This document shows positions 1 to 7,527 of a DNA stretch of 64,000 bases, in pieces. Under the pieces are notes generated by a model. The model did not search any database. It was not told where the DNA came from and saw only the letters and a program-made list of their open reading frames with translations. Origin of the DNA: Pseudarthrobacter sp. ATCC 49987 (lineage in GTDB: Bacteria > Actinomycetota > Actinomycetes > Actinomycetales > Micrococcaceae). The stretch is from the NCBI RefSeq assembly GCF_009928425.1, contig NZ_JAABNS010000001.1:3534001-3598000 (forward strand), read 5' to 3'. Numbering within the stretch: position 1 is the first letter of the stretch; each line of letters begins with the position of its first letter. The position numbers were made by a program, and so were the translations under genes.

Positions 1-766
1 CGGCGCGGGTGGCCTTGCCGACGATGCCCATGTCCTTGACGAAGATGTCCAGGCGGCTGAGGACCTCCGCGCCGTTTTCCGTGTAGGCCTCGAGGATGCG
101 GGGCCCGCGGTTGGACAGCATAAAGGACCCGGCGGCGCCGGCTTCCAGGGCTGCGAGGGTCTTGGCCTGGTCCAGGCCGAGGGCGTCTGCGAGGGCCATT
201 GCCTCGGCTGCCGCGGCGATGTGGATCCCGCAGAGCAGCTGGTTGACGGTCTTGAGGGCCTGCCCGTCGCCGGGTTTGTCCCCCACGACGGTCAGGGTGG
301 AGGCGAGCAGTTCCAGGACCGGCCGGGCCGCGTCCAGCGCCTGCGGTTCGGCGCCGACGACGATCAGGAGGTCGCCTTCGCCGGCGCGCTTCGGTCCGCC
401 GGAAAGGGGCGCGTCAACGAGGGAAACGCCGAATTCCGCCAGCCGCGCGACGGTGGCGGGGATGGCCTCGGTGCCGACGGTGCTGCCCAGGATCACGACG
501 GCGCCCGGCTTCAGCACGGAGGCGACCCCGTTCTCGCCGAAGAGGACGTCGTCGAGCTGCTCGCCGTTGCGCACGGCCAGCAGCAGCGCGTCGGCGCCCT
601 CGGCCGCTTCACGGGCGGAGGCGAAGGTGCGGACCCCGGCGTCTTCGGCGAGCTGCAGGCGGGGCTCGGCGATGTCGAAGCCGTGGACGGTCAGCCGGGT
701 TGCCAGCCGGGTGGCCATGGGCAGTCCCATGGCGCCCAGGCCGAGGACGGTCACTTGGTAGTTCAT
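1..766 (-). CDS. NAD(P)-dependent beta-hydroxyacid dehydrogenase, threonate/3-hydroxyisobutyrate type (C-terminus beyond window)
   Basis: The visible 255 residues belong to the 3-hydroxyisobutyrate dehydrogenase family, which oxidises the beta-hydroxyl of short hydroxyacids. A Rossmann GLGAMG motif lies at residues 9-14, the substrate-site signature DAPLSGGP at 118-125, and the catalytic lysine in LKTVNQ at 172. The ATG at 766 has the purine-rich stretch GGAGAAAACC just upstream. The gene runs off the left edge, so roughly the last 40-50 residues are missing. It is followed by a DUF1537 sugar-acid kinase on the same strand 40 bp upstream; in this context the family member is usually L-threonate dehydrogenase (LtnD), giving 2-oxo-tetronate for the kinase. 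The exact substrate is an inference from the neighbour; tartronate semialdehyde reductase is a possible alternative. Confidence 0.85.
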   Translation of the reverse strand, partial: MNYQVTVLGLGAMGLPMATRLATRLTVHGFDIAEPRLQLAEDAGVRTFASAREAAEGADALLLAVRNGEQLDDVLFGENGVASVLKPGAVVILGSTVGTEAIPATVARLAEFGVSLVDAPLSGGPKRAGEGDLLIVVGAEPQALDAARPVLELLASTLTVVGDKPGDGQALKTVNQLLCGIHIAAAAEAMALADALGLDQAKTLAALEAGAAGSFMLSNRGPRILEAYTENGAEVLSRLDIFVKDMGIVGKATRA

Positions 767-807
767 GGTTTTCTCCATTGAAATGAGTGGGTTGGGGCAG
801 GTGGGGA

Positions 808-2367
808 TCAGAAAGTGTTGCTGAGCTTGCGGGTGACCTGGGCCAGGGACTCGTCGTCACCCACGTTGCCGGCGAAGACAACGTAGGGAATACCCTTCGC
901 GGGCCCGTCCACCGGCTCCCAGAGGCTGACAATGCCAGGCAGCATAGGGCCGCGGACGATCGCGTGCCGGATTTCCAGGCCGTGGGCGGCCACATCCGAG
1001 GACGTGATGCCGCCCTTGGCGATGACAAAGCGCGGCGGGAACGTCTTCAGGGCCCGGTTCACCACAGCGACGACGGCGGCGGACACGGTGCGGGCGATCC
1101 GGAGGCTCTCGGCGGCGTCGTCAGTCTTGATGAGCAGCCTGCTGGTGTGGAGGATGACGTCGGCGCTGTGCAGGGACTCCACGACGTCCTGGACGATGTC
1201 GTCCAGGTAGACCTCGGAATCGCCGCCCAGCAGCTTTTCGACGTCGATTTCCACGATGCGCGCGGCGCCGTGCTGTTCGACGAGGGCCTTAAGCTGGCGG
1301 GTGGTGACGCCCACGTGGGAGCCGACCACGATCAGGCCGCCGGCGTCGGAGGGCGTGTGGCCCGCATAGGCCTCCTCGCCGCTGAGCTCGGTGCGGATTT
1401 CCTGGCCGATGCGGCCCCGCACGAACGGCGGACCCACCCGGTAAAGCAGCTTCTTGCCGCGGCGTTCCGCTTCCTCCAGGCCCAGTGCGAGGGCGCGGAA
1501 ATCGTTTTCGGTCACGATGTCGGCCACGATCGGGGTGGAGTCGGTGGCCGCGTCGATAGCGTCCGCGATGGCCTTCGCCGAAATCCGGGGGTCGCCGTCC
1601 GGGCCCGCGGCGCGGATGACGTCCAGGGTCAGCACGATCACCGAATCCGCCGGGAAGCGGCCCTGGGACTTCTCTTCGACGTACTTGGCCAGTTCGGAGT
1701 TCGCGAAGCCGAAGCTCGCATCCCTGGCGAATTCGGTGTCCGCCACCGGGGTGAGCTTGCCGGCATCCTCACCGGTGCCGCGCATGAAGTGCACCCCGCC
1801 GATCGTCACGCGTCCGGCGTCGGGGAATGCCGGGACGATCACGACGCCGTCGGTCACCTCGCCGCTGACAGCGGCGATGGTTGCCGCGATCGTGTCCGGT
1901 TCCAGCGGGTAGTGGCCGCGGAGGGTGGAGTCACTGCGGCTGACGAACGCGAGGCGGAGCCTGGAACTGACACCGCTGGAACCGGCACTGCTGGAGCCGG
2001 CACCGTCGGTTTCGAGGGCGGCTGCCGCGAGGGCATTCCGGACCACCTCTTCGTTGCGGGCGGCGGCCTCGGCGGGGTCCAGGCTCCGCGTGTTGGTCAG
2101 GACGTAGACCGCGTCCTGGCGGCGGCCGTTGATGCGGTGGGTGAAGGCCCAGGTGAAGTCCTCGACATCCCAGCGGGTGAGGACCGGCAGGTCCGCGACG
2201 GACTGCGTGCCCGTCGGGTCGTCGTCGAGCACCACCAGGATCCGCGGGAACGGCTGGGACGATGCCGCAAGGGCGTCGGCGACGGTCCGGGCGGGAATCG
2301 GGACCTCTGCGGGGAAGGCGGCCAGCACGTCTGCTTCAAGAAGCTCTGGTTCAAAGGGCACTTGCAC
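808..2367 (-). CDS. Four-carbon acid sugar kinase (DUF1537/OtnK family)
   Basis: A 519-residue protein of the DUF1537 family, whose characterised members phosphorylate 3-oxo-tetronate or related C4 sugar acids with ATP. The N-terminal acid-binding motif DDDPTGTQSV is at residues 48-57. The C-terminal nucleotide-binding part shows a glycine-rich KGGITSSD segment near residue 450 and FAGNVGDD near 500. GTG at 2367 is taken as the start, but the GTG two codons later (2361) has a better-spaced GGAG and may be used instead. It lies directly upstream of the dehydrogenase, both reading leftward, so the two probably form a threonate/erythronate catabolic operon; the decarboxylase/isomerase partners would be outside the window. 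A divergent GntR regulator and a palindromic operator sit in its promoter region. Confidence 0.88.
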   Translation of the reverse strand: MQVPFEPELLEADVLAAFPAEVPIPARTVADALAASSQPFPRILVVLDDDPTGTQSVADLPVLTRWDVEDFTWAFTHRINGRRQDAVYVLTNTRSLDPAEAAARNEEVVRNALAAAALETDGAGSSSAGSSGVSSRLRLAFVSRSDSTLRGHYPLEPDTIAATIAAVSGEVTDGVVIVPAFPDAGRVTIGGVHFMRGTGEDAGKLTPVADTEFARDASFGFANSELAKYVEEKSQGRFPADSVIVLTLDVIRAAGPDGDPRISAKAIADAIDAATDSTPIVADIVTENDFRALALGLEEAERRGKKLLYRVGPPFVRGRIGQEIRTELSGEEAYAGHTPSDAGGLIVVGSHVGVTTRQLKALVEQHGAARIVEIDVEKLLGGDSEVYLDDIVQDVVESLHSADVILHTSRLLIKTDDAAESLRIARTVSAAVVAVVNRALKTFPPRFVIAKGGITSSDVAAHGLEIRHAIVRGPMLPGIVSLWEPVDGPAKGIPYVVFAGNVGDDESLAQVTRKLSNTF

Positions 2368-2403
2368 TCCATTGTGGGAACTCTGCTGCGATGGGGATTT
2401 GTA

Positions 2404-2418
2404 AGATGTCTGACATCT
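2404..2418. promoter_or_regulatory. GntR-type operator
   Basis: AGATGTCTGACATCT is a perfect inverted repeat (7-bp arms, 1-bp centre) in the 100-bp divergent gap between the sugar-acid kinase and the GntR gene. Its size and ATGTCNGACAT core resemble sites of FadR/VanR-type GntR regulators. It would let the regulator control both directions. Confidence 0.65.
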
Positions 2419-2467
2419 AACATTTGAATGCTAGTGTGGCATACGGCATAGAGACGCGCAAGTAGAC

Positions 2468-3217
2468 TTGTCCATCAGGCAACTCGATGACGGCGAATGG
2501 GGAAAATTGGCTAGGAAATCGCTGGTCGGCGTCGTGGCAGATGAGCTGCTGGACCGCATCATTGCCGGCGAATTTCCGCCCGGTTCATCCGTACCCGGCG
2601 AGCTGGAGCTGAGCGCCCGCCATGAGGTGAGCCGCATGACGGTCCGCGAGGCCATGAAGACCCTCGAAGCCCAGCAGATCCTCAGTGTGGAGCGCGGCCG
2701 GGGAACCTTTGTCAACCCGCTGAACCGCTGGGCCTCCCTCGAGGCCGTCCTCCGGGCAGCGTCAGAGGGGAAGAACGACGCCGCGGCAGCCGTCCAGCTG
2801 ATCGAGCTGCGCCGGATGCTGGAGACGGGTGCCTGCGAGCTGGCAGCCGGCCGGATCGGCGACGCCGACCTCAAGACCCTCGGCGGGGAGCTGGAATCGA
2901 TGCGCGAGGCGCACGAAAAGCACGACGTCGCCGCGTTCGTGGCGGCGGACCTCGCCTTCCACGACCTCATCCTGCGCGCGTCGGAGAATGTCTTTGTGGC
3001 CGTGCTGTTCGCGCCGCTGCACCGGGTGCTGGAAAAGCGGCGGACCCAGACGTCCGAGGTGCGCGACATCCAGGCGCACGCAATCGGCCATCACCAGAAA
3101 ATTGTGGAGGCACTGTCGACCCGGGATCCGCACCGGGCCCGGGATGCCATGGACGCGCACATGCAGCAGACCCTGGATGACCTCAAGACCTACGTCCTGG
3201 CGGACCGCCAGGCCTAA
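2468..3217 (+). CDS. FadR-subfamily GntR transcriptional regulator
   Basis: A 249-residue GntR regulator. A winged helix occupies about residues 15-80, with the recognition helix in MTVREAMKTLE and the wing in VERGRGTFV. An all-helical FCD domain fills residues 95-235, with the D/H positions of the effector/metal pocket around AADLAFHDLIL. The TTG at 2468 is the only plausible start: the frame is open only back to about 2435 and has no ATG or GTG before the helix-turn-helix. It is divergent from the C4 sugar-acid operon and is its likely repressor, relieved by a pathway acid (inference). The length is normal for the subfamily. Confidence 0.88.
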   Translation: MSIRQLDDGEWGKLARKSLVGVVADELLDRIIAGEFPPGSSVPGELELSARHEVSRMTVREAMKTLEAQQILSVERGRGTFVNPLNRWASLEAVLRAASEGKNDAAAAVQLIELRRMLETGACELAAGRIGDADLKTLGGELESMREAHEKHDVAAFVAADLAFHDLILRASENVFVAVLFAPLHRVLEKRRTQTSEVRDIQAHAIGHHQKIVEALSTRDPHRARDAMDAHMQQTLDDLKTYVLADRQA

Positions 3218-3253
3218 GCGGCGGGCGGAACGCCCGGCGGCCCGGGGCGGCGC

Positions 3254-3526
<273 letters not shown>

Positions 3527-3549
3527 TCAACAGGGTTACTTTCCATGAT

Positions 3550-3565
3550 ATACCCCCCTATGTAT
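3550..3565. promoter_or_regulatory. Imperfect CsoR-type operator
   Basis: ATACCCCCCTATGTAT has the same ATACCC left half as the perfect site 21 bp away, with a degenerate right half. It lies about 40 bp before the regulator start, in the expected -10/-35 zone, two helical turns from its partner. Confidence 0.4.
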
Positions 3566-3570
3566 CACCG

Positions 3571-3586
3571 ATACCCCGCAGGGTAT
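3571..3586. promoter_or_regulatory. CsoR/CstR-type operator
   Basis: ATACCCCGCAGGGTAT is a perfect inverted repeat, ATACCC-N4-GGGTAT, upstream of the CsoR-family gene. G/C tracts flanked by AT in this arrangement are typical of operators for this family. A closely similar site occurs at 26372-26388 in front of the copper ATPase. Confidence 0.6.
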
Positions 3587-3699
3587 GATCTGCCCCCTCC
3601 GCTGCGCCGCTTCGGGCCGCGGGGGACTCCCCCGGGTCCGCCGCGGCTAGGGACCTAAGTACCTAGTGAACCCTGAATATTCGGCGTATTGCTGGGTGT

Positions 3700-4581
3700 G
3701 TGAACGCCGCCGGATTCTTGGATTCTGGCGCCGGCGGGGCCGGCGCAGGGGGCGCCGCGCCGGGACGGAGCCCGGGACGGGACCGGGGACCGCATGCGGG
3801 ACAGTGGAATTCGGGGCCGTGGAGCCGTTATGTCGCGATGGGCGATTCGTTTACCTCGGGCCTCGGGGACCCGGAACCGCTGAGTCCCGGCGGCATGAGG
3901 GGCTGGGCGGACCGCATCGCCGAGGAACTCAGCGGGGGGAAGCCGGATTTCCGTTACGCCAACCTTGCCGTCAGCGGGCTCCTCCTGCGCGAGATCCTGG
4001 ACCGGCAGCTCGGGCCTGCGATCGCACTGAAGCCGGACCTGGTCACGCTTTCGGCCGGCGGAAACGATATTGTCTTCCACCGGAGCGATCCTGACAGGAT
4101 GGCCGCCGCTCTCGACGCAGCAGTGGGCATGCTCAGCACCACGGGCGCCACTATCGTGCTCTTCACGGGTCCGGACTGGCGCGACACACCGCTGCTGGGC
4201 CACAACCGGGGCCGGGTGGCCGTCTTCAACGAGAACATCCGGACCATCGCCGCGCGCCATCACGGCGTGATCGCCGATCTGTGGTCCCTGCGGCAGCTCT
4301 CCGACCCGCGAATGTGGGACCCGGACCGCCTGCACTTCTCCCCGATGGGGCACCACACCATCGCGGCCATGGTGCTGGAATCCCTGAGCGTCCCCCACAC
4401 CCTGAGCCCGCTGGAGCCCAAACCCATGCCGGCCGGAACCTGGCGGGAAAGCAAAGCCGGAGACCTCGCCTGGTTCACCAACTACCTGCTCCCCTGGATG
4501 GTCAGCCGGGTCCGGAAACGGCCCGACGTCCCGCCGCTGATGCCCAAGCGTCCCGAACCGGGGCCCGTCACCGGATCCTGA
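3700..4581 (+). CDS. SGNH/GDSL-family hydrolase
   Basis: A 293-residue SGNH hydrolase, an esterase/lipase-like fold with a Ser-His-Asp triad. The block I serine is in GDSFT (48-52), the oxyanion residues in SAGGND (118-123), and the catalytic Asp and His in DRLHF (D209, H212). The first 40 residues are a Gly/Ala/Arg-rich stretch of doubtful reality. GTG at 3700 is the only start that keeps the strand before GDSFT, since the ATG at 3838 is just one residue ahead of the motif. There is no signal peptide, so it is probably cytoplasmic. No neighbour hints at the substrate. Confidence 0.82.
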   Translation: MNAAGFLDSGAGGAGAGGAAPGRSPGRDRGPHAGQWNSGPWSRYVAMGDSFTSGLGDPEPLSPGGMRGWADRIAEELSGGKPDFRYANLAVSGLLLREILDRQLGPAIALKPDLVTLSAGGNDIVFHRSDPDRMAAALDAAVGMLSTTGATIVLFTGPDWRDTPLLGHNRGRVAVFNENIRTIAARHHGVIADLWSLRQLSDPRMWDPDRLHFSPMGHHTIAAMVLESLSVPHTLSPLEPKPMPAGTWRESKAGDLAWFTNYLLPWMVSRVRKRPDVPPLMPKRPEPGPVTGS

Positions 4582-4677
4582 GGCACGGCCGGCCGGCCCT
4601 AGTCCCGCCGCAATCTGTCGGCTAATCTGCAGGAACGGCCCACCGCCGGGTATCGATGGCGATCACGAGGAGCGAAG

Positions 4678-4887
4678 TTGTCTAATCACACTTACAGCAT
4701 TTCTGAAATTGTCGGAACGTCGAACGAAGGCATTGACGCCGCCGTCCGCAACGGCATCGCCGAGGCGGCCAAGACCCTGCGGAACCTCGACTGGTTCGAG
4801 GTCAAGGAAGTCCGCGGACACCTCGAAAACGGAGAGGTCGCCGACTGGCAGGTCACCATCAAGCTCGGGTTCCGCCTGGAGCGTTAG
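4678..4887 (+). CDS. Dodecin family flavin-binding protein
   Basis: A 69-residue dodecin, a small beta-alpha-beta-beta protein that assembles into a hollow dodecamer storing flavin (FMN/FAD or lumichrome-type ligands). Family features visible are SNHTYSISEIVGTS at the N-terminus, a single helix with AVRNGIAEAAKTL, the flavin-stacking tryptophan in LDWFEV, and the closing strand WQVTIKLGFRL. The start is TTG at 4678, preceded by a well-placed GAGGAGCG. It stands alone between the hydrolase and a broken aldo/keto reductase. Confidence 0.9.
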   Translation: MSNHTYSISEIVGTSNEGIDAAVRNGIAEAAKTLRNLDWFEVKEVRGHLENGEVADWQVTIKLGFRLER

Positions 4888-4935
4888 CCTCCGACGCCGG
4901 CCCGCACGTTCCGCCATCCTCCTAAGGAGCGCCGC

Positions 4936-5595
4936 GTGCAGTACACCCAGCTGCGCCGCTCCGGCCTGAAGGTCTCCCGGCTCTGCCTGGGACCCATGAA
5001 CTTCGGACCGCACACCGGGGAAGCCGATGCCCGCTCCATCATGGACCTGGCGCTGGAGCCGGGCATCAATTTCTTTGACACCGCGAACGTCTACGGCGGC
5101 GCCGGCCACCGGGGACGCGCCGAGGAAATCCTGGGCCGCTGGTTCGCCACCGGCGGCGAACGGCGGGAACGGACCGTGCTGGCGACGAAGCTCTACGGGA
5201 CCATGGCGGACCGGCCCAAAGAGTCGAGGCTCTCCGCACTGAACATCCGGCGCGCCCTGGACGCGAGGCTGAAGCGGCTGCAAACGGACTACATCGACCT
5301 TTACCAGCAACTTTGCCGGCTGGCACATCGTCCAGGCGCAGGAAGCTGCCGCACGGCGCCACAGCAACGGCCTCGTCAGCGAACAATCCATCTACAACCT
5401 GCTGACCGCAACGTGGAACTGGAGGTCATCCCGGCCGCCCAGCAGTACGGACTGGGCCTGATCCCCTGGTCTCCCCGGGAGCAACTCGATGCCGCCCTCC
5501 GCGCCGTGGACCCGGAGCTTGACGCCGGGGTCCTCCAGCGGCTCGACGAGATTTTCCCGGCGTACCGGACAGCGCCGGAGGATTATGCGTGGTGA
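4936..5595 (+). pseudogene. Decayed aldo/keto reductase gene
   Basis: The reading frame gives 219 residues, while family members are about 320-340. The N-terminus is good (LCLGPMNFG, and D48/Y53 in FDTANVYGG), but three lesions follow. After DYIDLYQ, about 40 residues including the catalytic-His segment are missing. The next part (SNFAGWHIVQAQEAA, then NGLVSEQSIYNL) is in another frame. At about 5402 one C appears lost (CTGACCGC for CTGACCCGC), which returns to the NVELEVIPAAQQ frame. After GLIPWSP another stretch of about 75 residues is missing before REQLDAALRAV. The C-terminus TAPEDYAW is intact. The product could not be a working reductase; whether a short protein is made cannot be told. 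Confidence 0.85.
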
Positions 5596-5683
5596 CCGGC
5601 GGCCGGGAGAAGTCCGGCAAACCTGGCCAAAAGACCCAAATACTGCCCCTGCGGAAGTTTCACGGCCCTCAAGTGGCCCTTTT

Positions 5684-5703
5684 ATACTAAGCATGATTAG
5701 TAT
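5684..5703. promoter_or_regulatory. Palindrome over the GlsB-type gene promoter
   Basis: ATACTAAGCATGATTAGTAT has 7-bp inverted arms and overlaps a TATACT -10-like hexamer at 5683-5688. It may be an operator for an unidentified regulator. The distance to the downstream start is about 70 bp. Confidence 0.4.
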
Positions 5704-5722
5704 TGAGGAAGAAGGATGTAGC

Positions 5723-5742
5723 GCACCCGGCAATCCGGGTGC
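5723..5742 (+). promoter_or_regulatory. 5' leader hairpin
   Basis: GCACCCGGCAATCCGGGTGC forms an 8-bp GC-rich stem with a CAAT loop in the presumed leader of the GlsB-type gene, 30 bp before its start. It could stabilise the mRNA. No run of T follows, so it is not a simple terminator. Confidence 0.4.
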
Positions 5743-5772
5743 CTCCTCTATGAAGAAGAAGGAACGATAAAA

Positions 5773-6036
5773 ATGGGCTTTTTCGCATTTCTGATTCTGG
5801 GCCTTATCGCCGGTGCAATCGCTAAGGCAATCCTCCCGGGCCGTCAGGGCGGTGGCATCATCATCACGCTGATCCTGGGCGTCGTTGGCGCCCTCCTGGG
5901 TGGCTTCATTGGTGGCGCGCTGTTCGGCGTGGGCATCAACGAGTTCTTCTCGCTGTCGACCTGGCTCCTGGCCATCGGCGGTGCGATCATCGTCCTGCTC
6001 GTTTACGGCATGATCTCCAAGCGTTCAGCCCGCTAA
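5773..6036 (+). CDS. GlsB/YeaQ/YmgE-family stress membrane protein
   Basis: An 87-residue Gly/Ile-rich membrane protein of the transglycosylase-associated family. Three hydrophobic segments are visible at about 3-20, 27-47 and 58-80, with glycine-rich turns (GLIAGAIAKAILPGRQGGG) and the basic tail KRSAR. The family is linked to general and acid stress, but its biochemical role is unknown. The ATG has GAAGGAAC upstream. It has its own promoter region with a palindrome, a leader hairpin, and a strong terminator right after the stop, so it is a monocistronic, probably abundant transcript. Confidence 0.87.
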   Translation: MGFFAFLILGLIAGAIAKAILPGRQGGGIIITLILGVVGALLGGFIGGALFGVGINEFFSLSTWLLAIGGAIIVLLVYGMISKRSAR

Positions 6037-6050
6037 AGCTGACGCGACCG

Positions 6051-6088
6051 AAAACCGGTCCCGGGATTCTTCCCGGGGCCGGTTTTTT
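6051..6088 (+). terminator. Rho-independent terminator
   Basis: A stem of AAAACCGG and CCCGGGA with a TTCT loop, returning TCCCGGG and CCGGTTTT, ends in six T. It sits 15 bp after the GlsB-type stop codon. Confidence 0.9.
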
Positions 6089-6154
6089 GGCACACGGCCT
6101 CACCAGGATTTACCAACACCAATTTTGAGCACCACCGATCAGCAGGAGGACCGC

Positions 6155-6628
6155 ATGAAAGGCAAACTTCTTTTCGGAGCCGGAATCGCCGCAGGCTACG
6201 TTCTCGGGTCACGGTCCGGACGGGCAGCGTACGAGAAGCTCAAGGCACGCGCGGCAGCCCTGTGGGAAAGCAAGCCGGTCCAGGACAAGGTGACCGCGGC
6301 GGCCGATGCAGCAAAGGAAAAGGCACCCGAGGTGACTGAGCAGCTGGGCGAGGCGGCCCGCCGCGCGGGTACGGTGATCGGTGCCGTCCGCCGCGACAGC
6401 TCCCCCAGCGTGACGGCAGGCGAAGGCGCGTCGAACGACGCCGCCGGCATCCCCGCGCACAGCGCCCACCCGGAGACCCTCAACCTCGGGACCTCCACGG
6501 CGCCGGCCGCGGCCGACGTCGGGTCCGACCCGGCCCTCAACGACCAGCAGGGCCAGGATTGGTCCGACGAAGGCGGTGCCACCCCGGCCGGTGCAGCGAC
6601 GAACGTCGATCCTGACAAGGTTTCCTAG
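6155..6628 (+). CDS. YtxH-like small stress/envelope protein
   Basis: A 157-residue protein. ATG at 6155 is chosen because AGGAGGA lies 5 bp upstream; an earlier in-frame TTG at 6125 has no such site. The N-terminus (KLLFGAGIAAGYVLGSRSGR) is a short hydrophobic segment with the GYVLGxRxGR pattern of YtxH-like proteins. It is followed by an amphipathic Ala/Lys/Glu helix (about 28-75) and an unstructured Gly/Ala/Asp-rich acidic tail. It is probably membrane-anchored and cytoplasm-facing. The position after the GlsB-type gene fits a stress role, but no biochemical function is known. Confidence 0.75.
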   Translation: MKGKLLFGAGIAAGYVLGSRSGRAAYEKLKARAAALWESKPVQDKVTAAADAAKEKAPEVTEQLGEAARRAGTVIGAVRRDSSPSVTAGEGASNDAAGIPAHSAHPETLNLGTSTAPAAADVGSDPALNDQQGQDWSDEGGATPAGAATNVDPDKVS

Positions 6629-6646
6629 CCGCGCCGGGTTTCCTGG

Positions 6647-7462
6647 TTAGAGGGGCGGACGACTCACCGCTGTTCCGATCACAACCGTGGCGTCCAGCTC
6701 CGCGGAGCTGGCAACCCGGGCCGTGAGTCCATTGCGGAGGAACAGCTCGACGGTCCGCGGCGCCTGCCGCCGGCTCGTCTCGATCAGCAGGGAGCCGCCC
6801 GGCGCCAGCCATTGCGGCGCCGCGGCGGCCACCCGCCGTTGCACCTGAAGCCCGTCTTTGCCGCCGTCGAGGGAAACCCGCGGTTCGTGGAGGCGGGCTT
6901 CCTGCGGCATCGTGCCGATTTCTGCCGAGGGAACATACGGGCCGTTGACGGCAAGGACGTCGACTCGACCGCGCAGCCTCGCCGGGAGTGGTTCGTACAG
7001 GTCCCCTTCGTGGACCGCACCGCCGAGCGGCACGATGTTCCGGGCCGCGCACCGCACCGCGGCGGGGTCGATGTCGGCAGCATGCAGCTCCAGGGGGCCG
7101 GCCAGCGCCGCGAGCGCCGTGCCGACCGCCCCTGATCCGCAGCACAGGTCCACGACGACGGGCGCGTGCCCCAAGCCGCCTTTTTGTGGGAGAAGCCGGA
7201 CGGCCTGCCGGACGAGGAACTCGGTGCGGCGGCGGGGCACGAATACGCCCGTGTCCACGGCGACCCGCAGTCCGCAAAACTCCGCCCAGCCCAGGATGTG
7301 CTCAAGCGGCAGACCGGCTACCCGCCGCTCCACGAGGGCATCAAGGTGGTCGGGCGTGGCAGCGGCTGCCGTCAGCAGCCGGGCTTCTTCCTCGGCGAAG
7401 ACGCAGCCGGCCGCCCGGAGCCGTGTGATGACCGAGGTCCGGAGCGCAGGTGGGTCCGTCAT
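6647..7462 (-). CDS. PrmC-like protein N5-glutamine methyltransferase homologue
   Basis: A 271-residue SAM-dependent methyltransferase resembling HemK/PrmC, which methylates the GGQ glutamine of release factors. An N-terminal helical domain covers about 1-75, followed by motif I VVDLCCGSGAVG, the acidic end of strand 2 in HAADIDP, and the substrate loop NGPYVP. Classical PrmC has NPPY; the actinobacterial side-branch annotated as putative glutamine methyltransferase often has NAPY, and here it is NGPY. This suggests a paralogue rather than the main PrmC, which is normally beside prfA. Its target is not known. It is divergent from the lactonase-like gene. Confidence 0.78.
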   Translation of the reverse strand: MTDPPALRTSVITRLRAAGCVFAEEEARLLTAAAATPDHLDALVERRVAGLPLEHILGWAEFCGLRVAVDTGVFVPRRRTEFLVRQAVRLLPQKGGLGHAPVVVDLCCGSGAVGTALAALAGPLELHAADIDPAAVRCAARNIVPLGGAVHEGDLYEPLPARLRGRVDVLAVNGPYVPSAEIGTMPQEARLHEPRVSLDGGKDGLQVQRRVAAAAPQWLAPGGSLLIETSRRQAPRTVELFLRNGLTARVASSAELDATVVIGTAVSRPPL

Positions 7463-7527
7463 GCCAGGGCCCCCTTTCCGCTGCTGGTGCCGGAACTCCC
7501 ATGCTAGCGAAGTGGCAGGATGGCACC

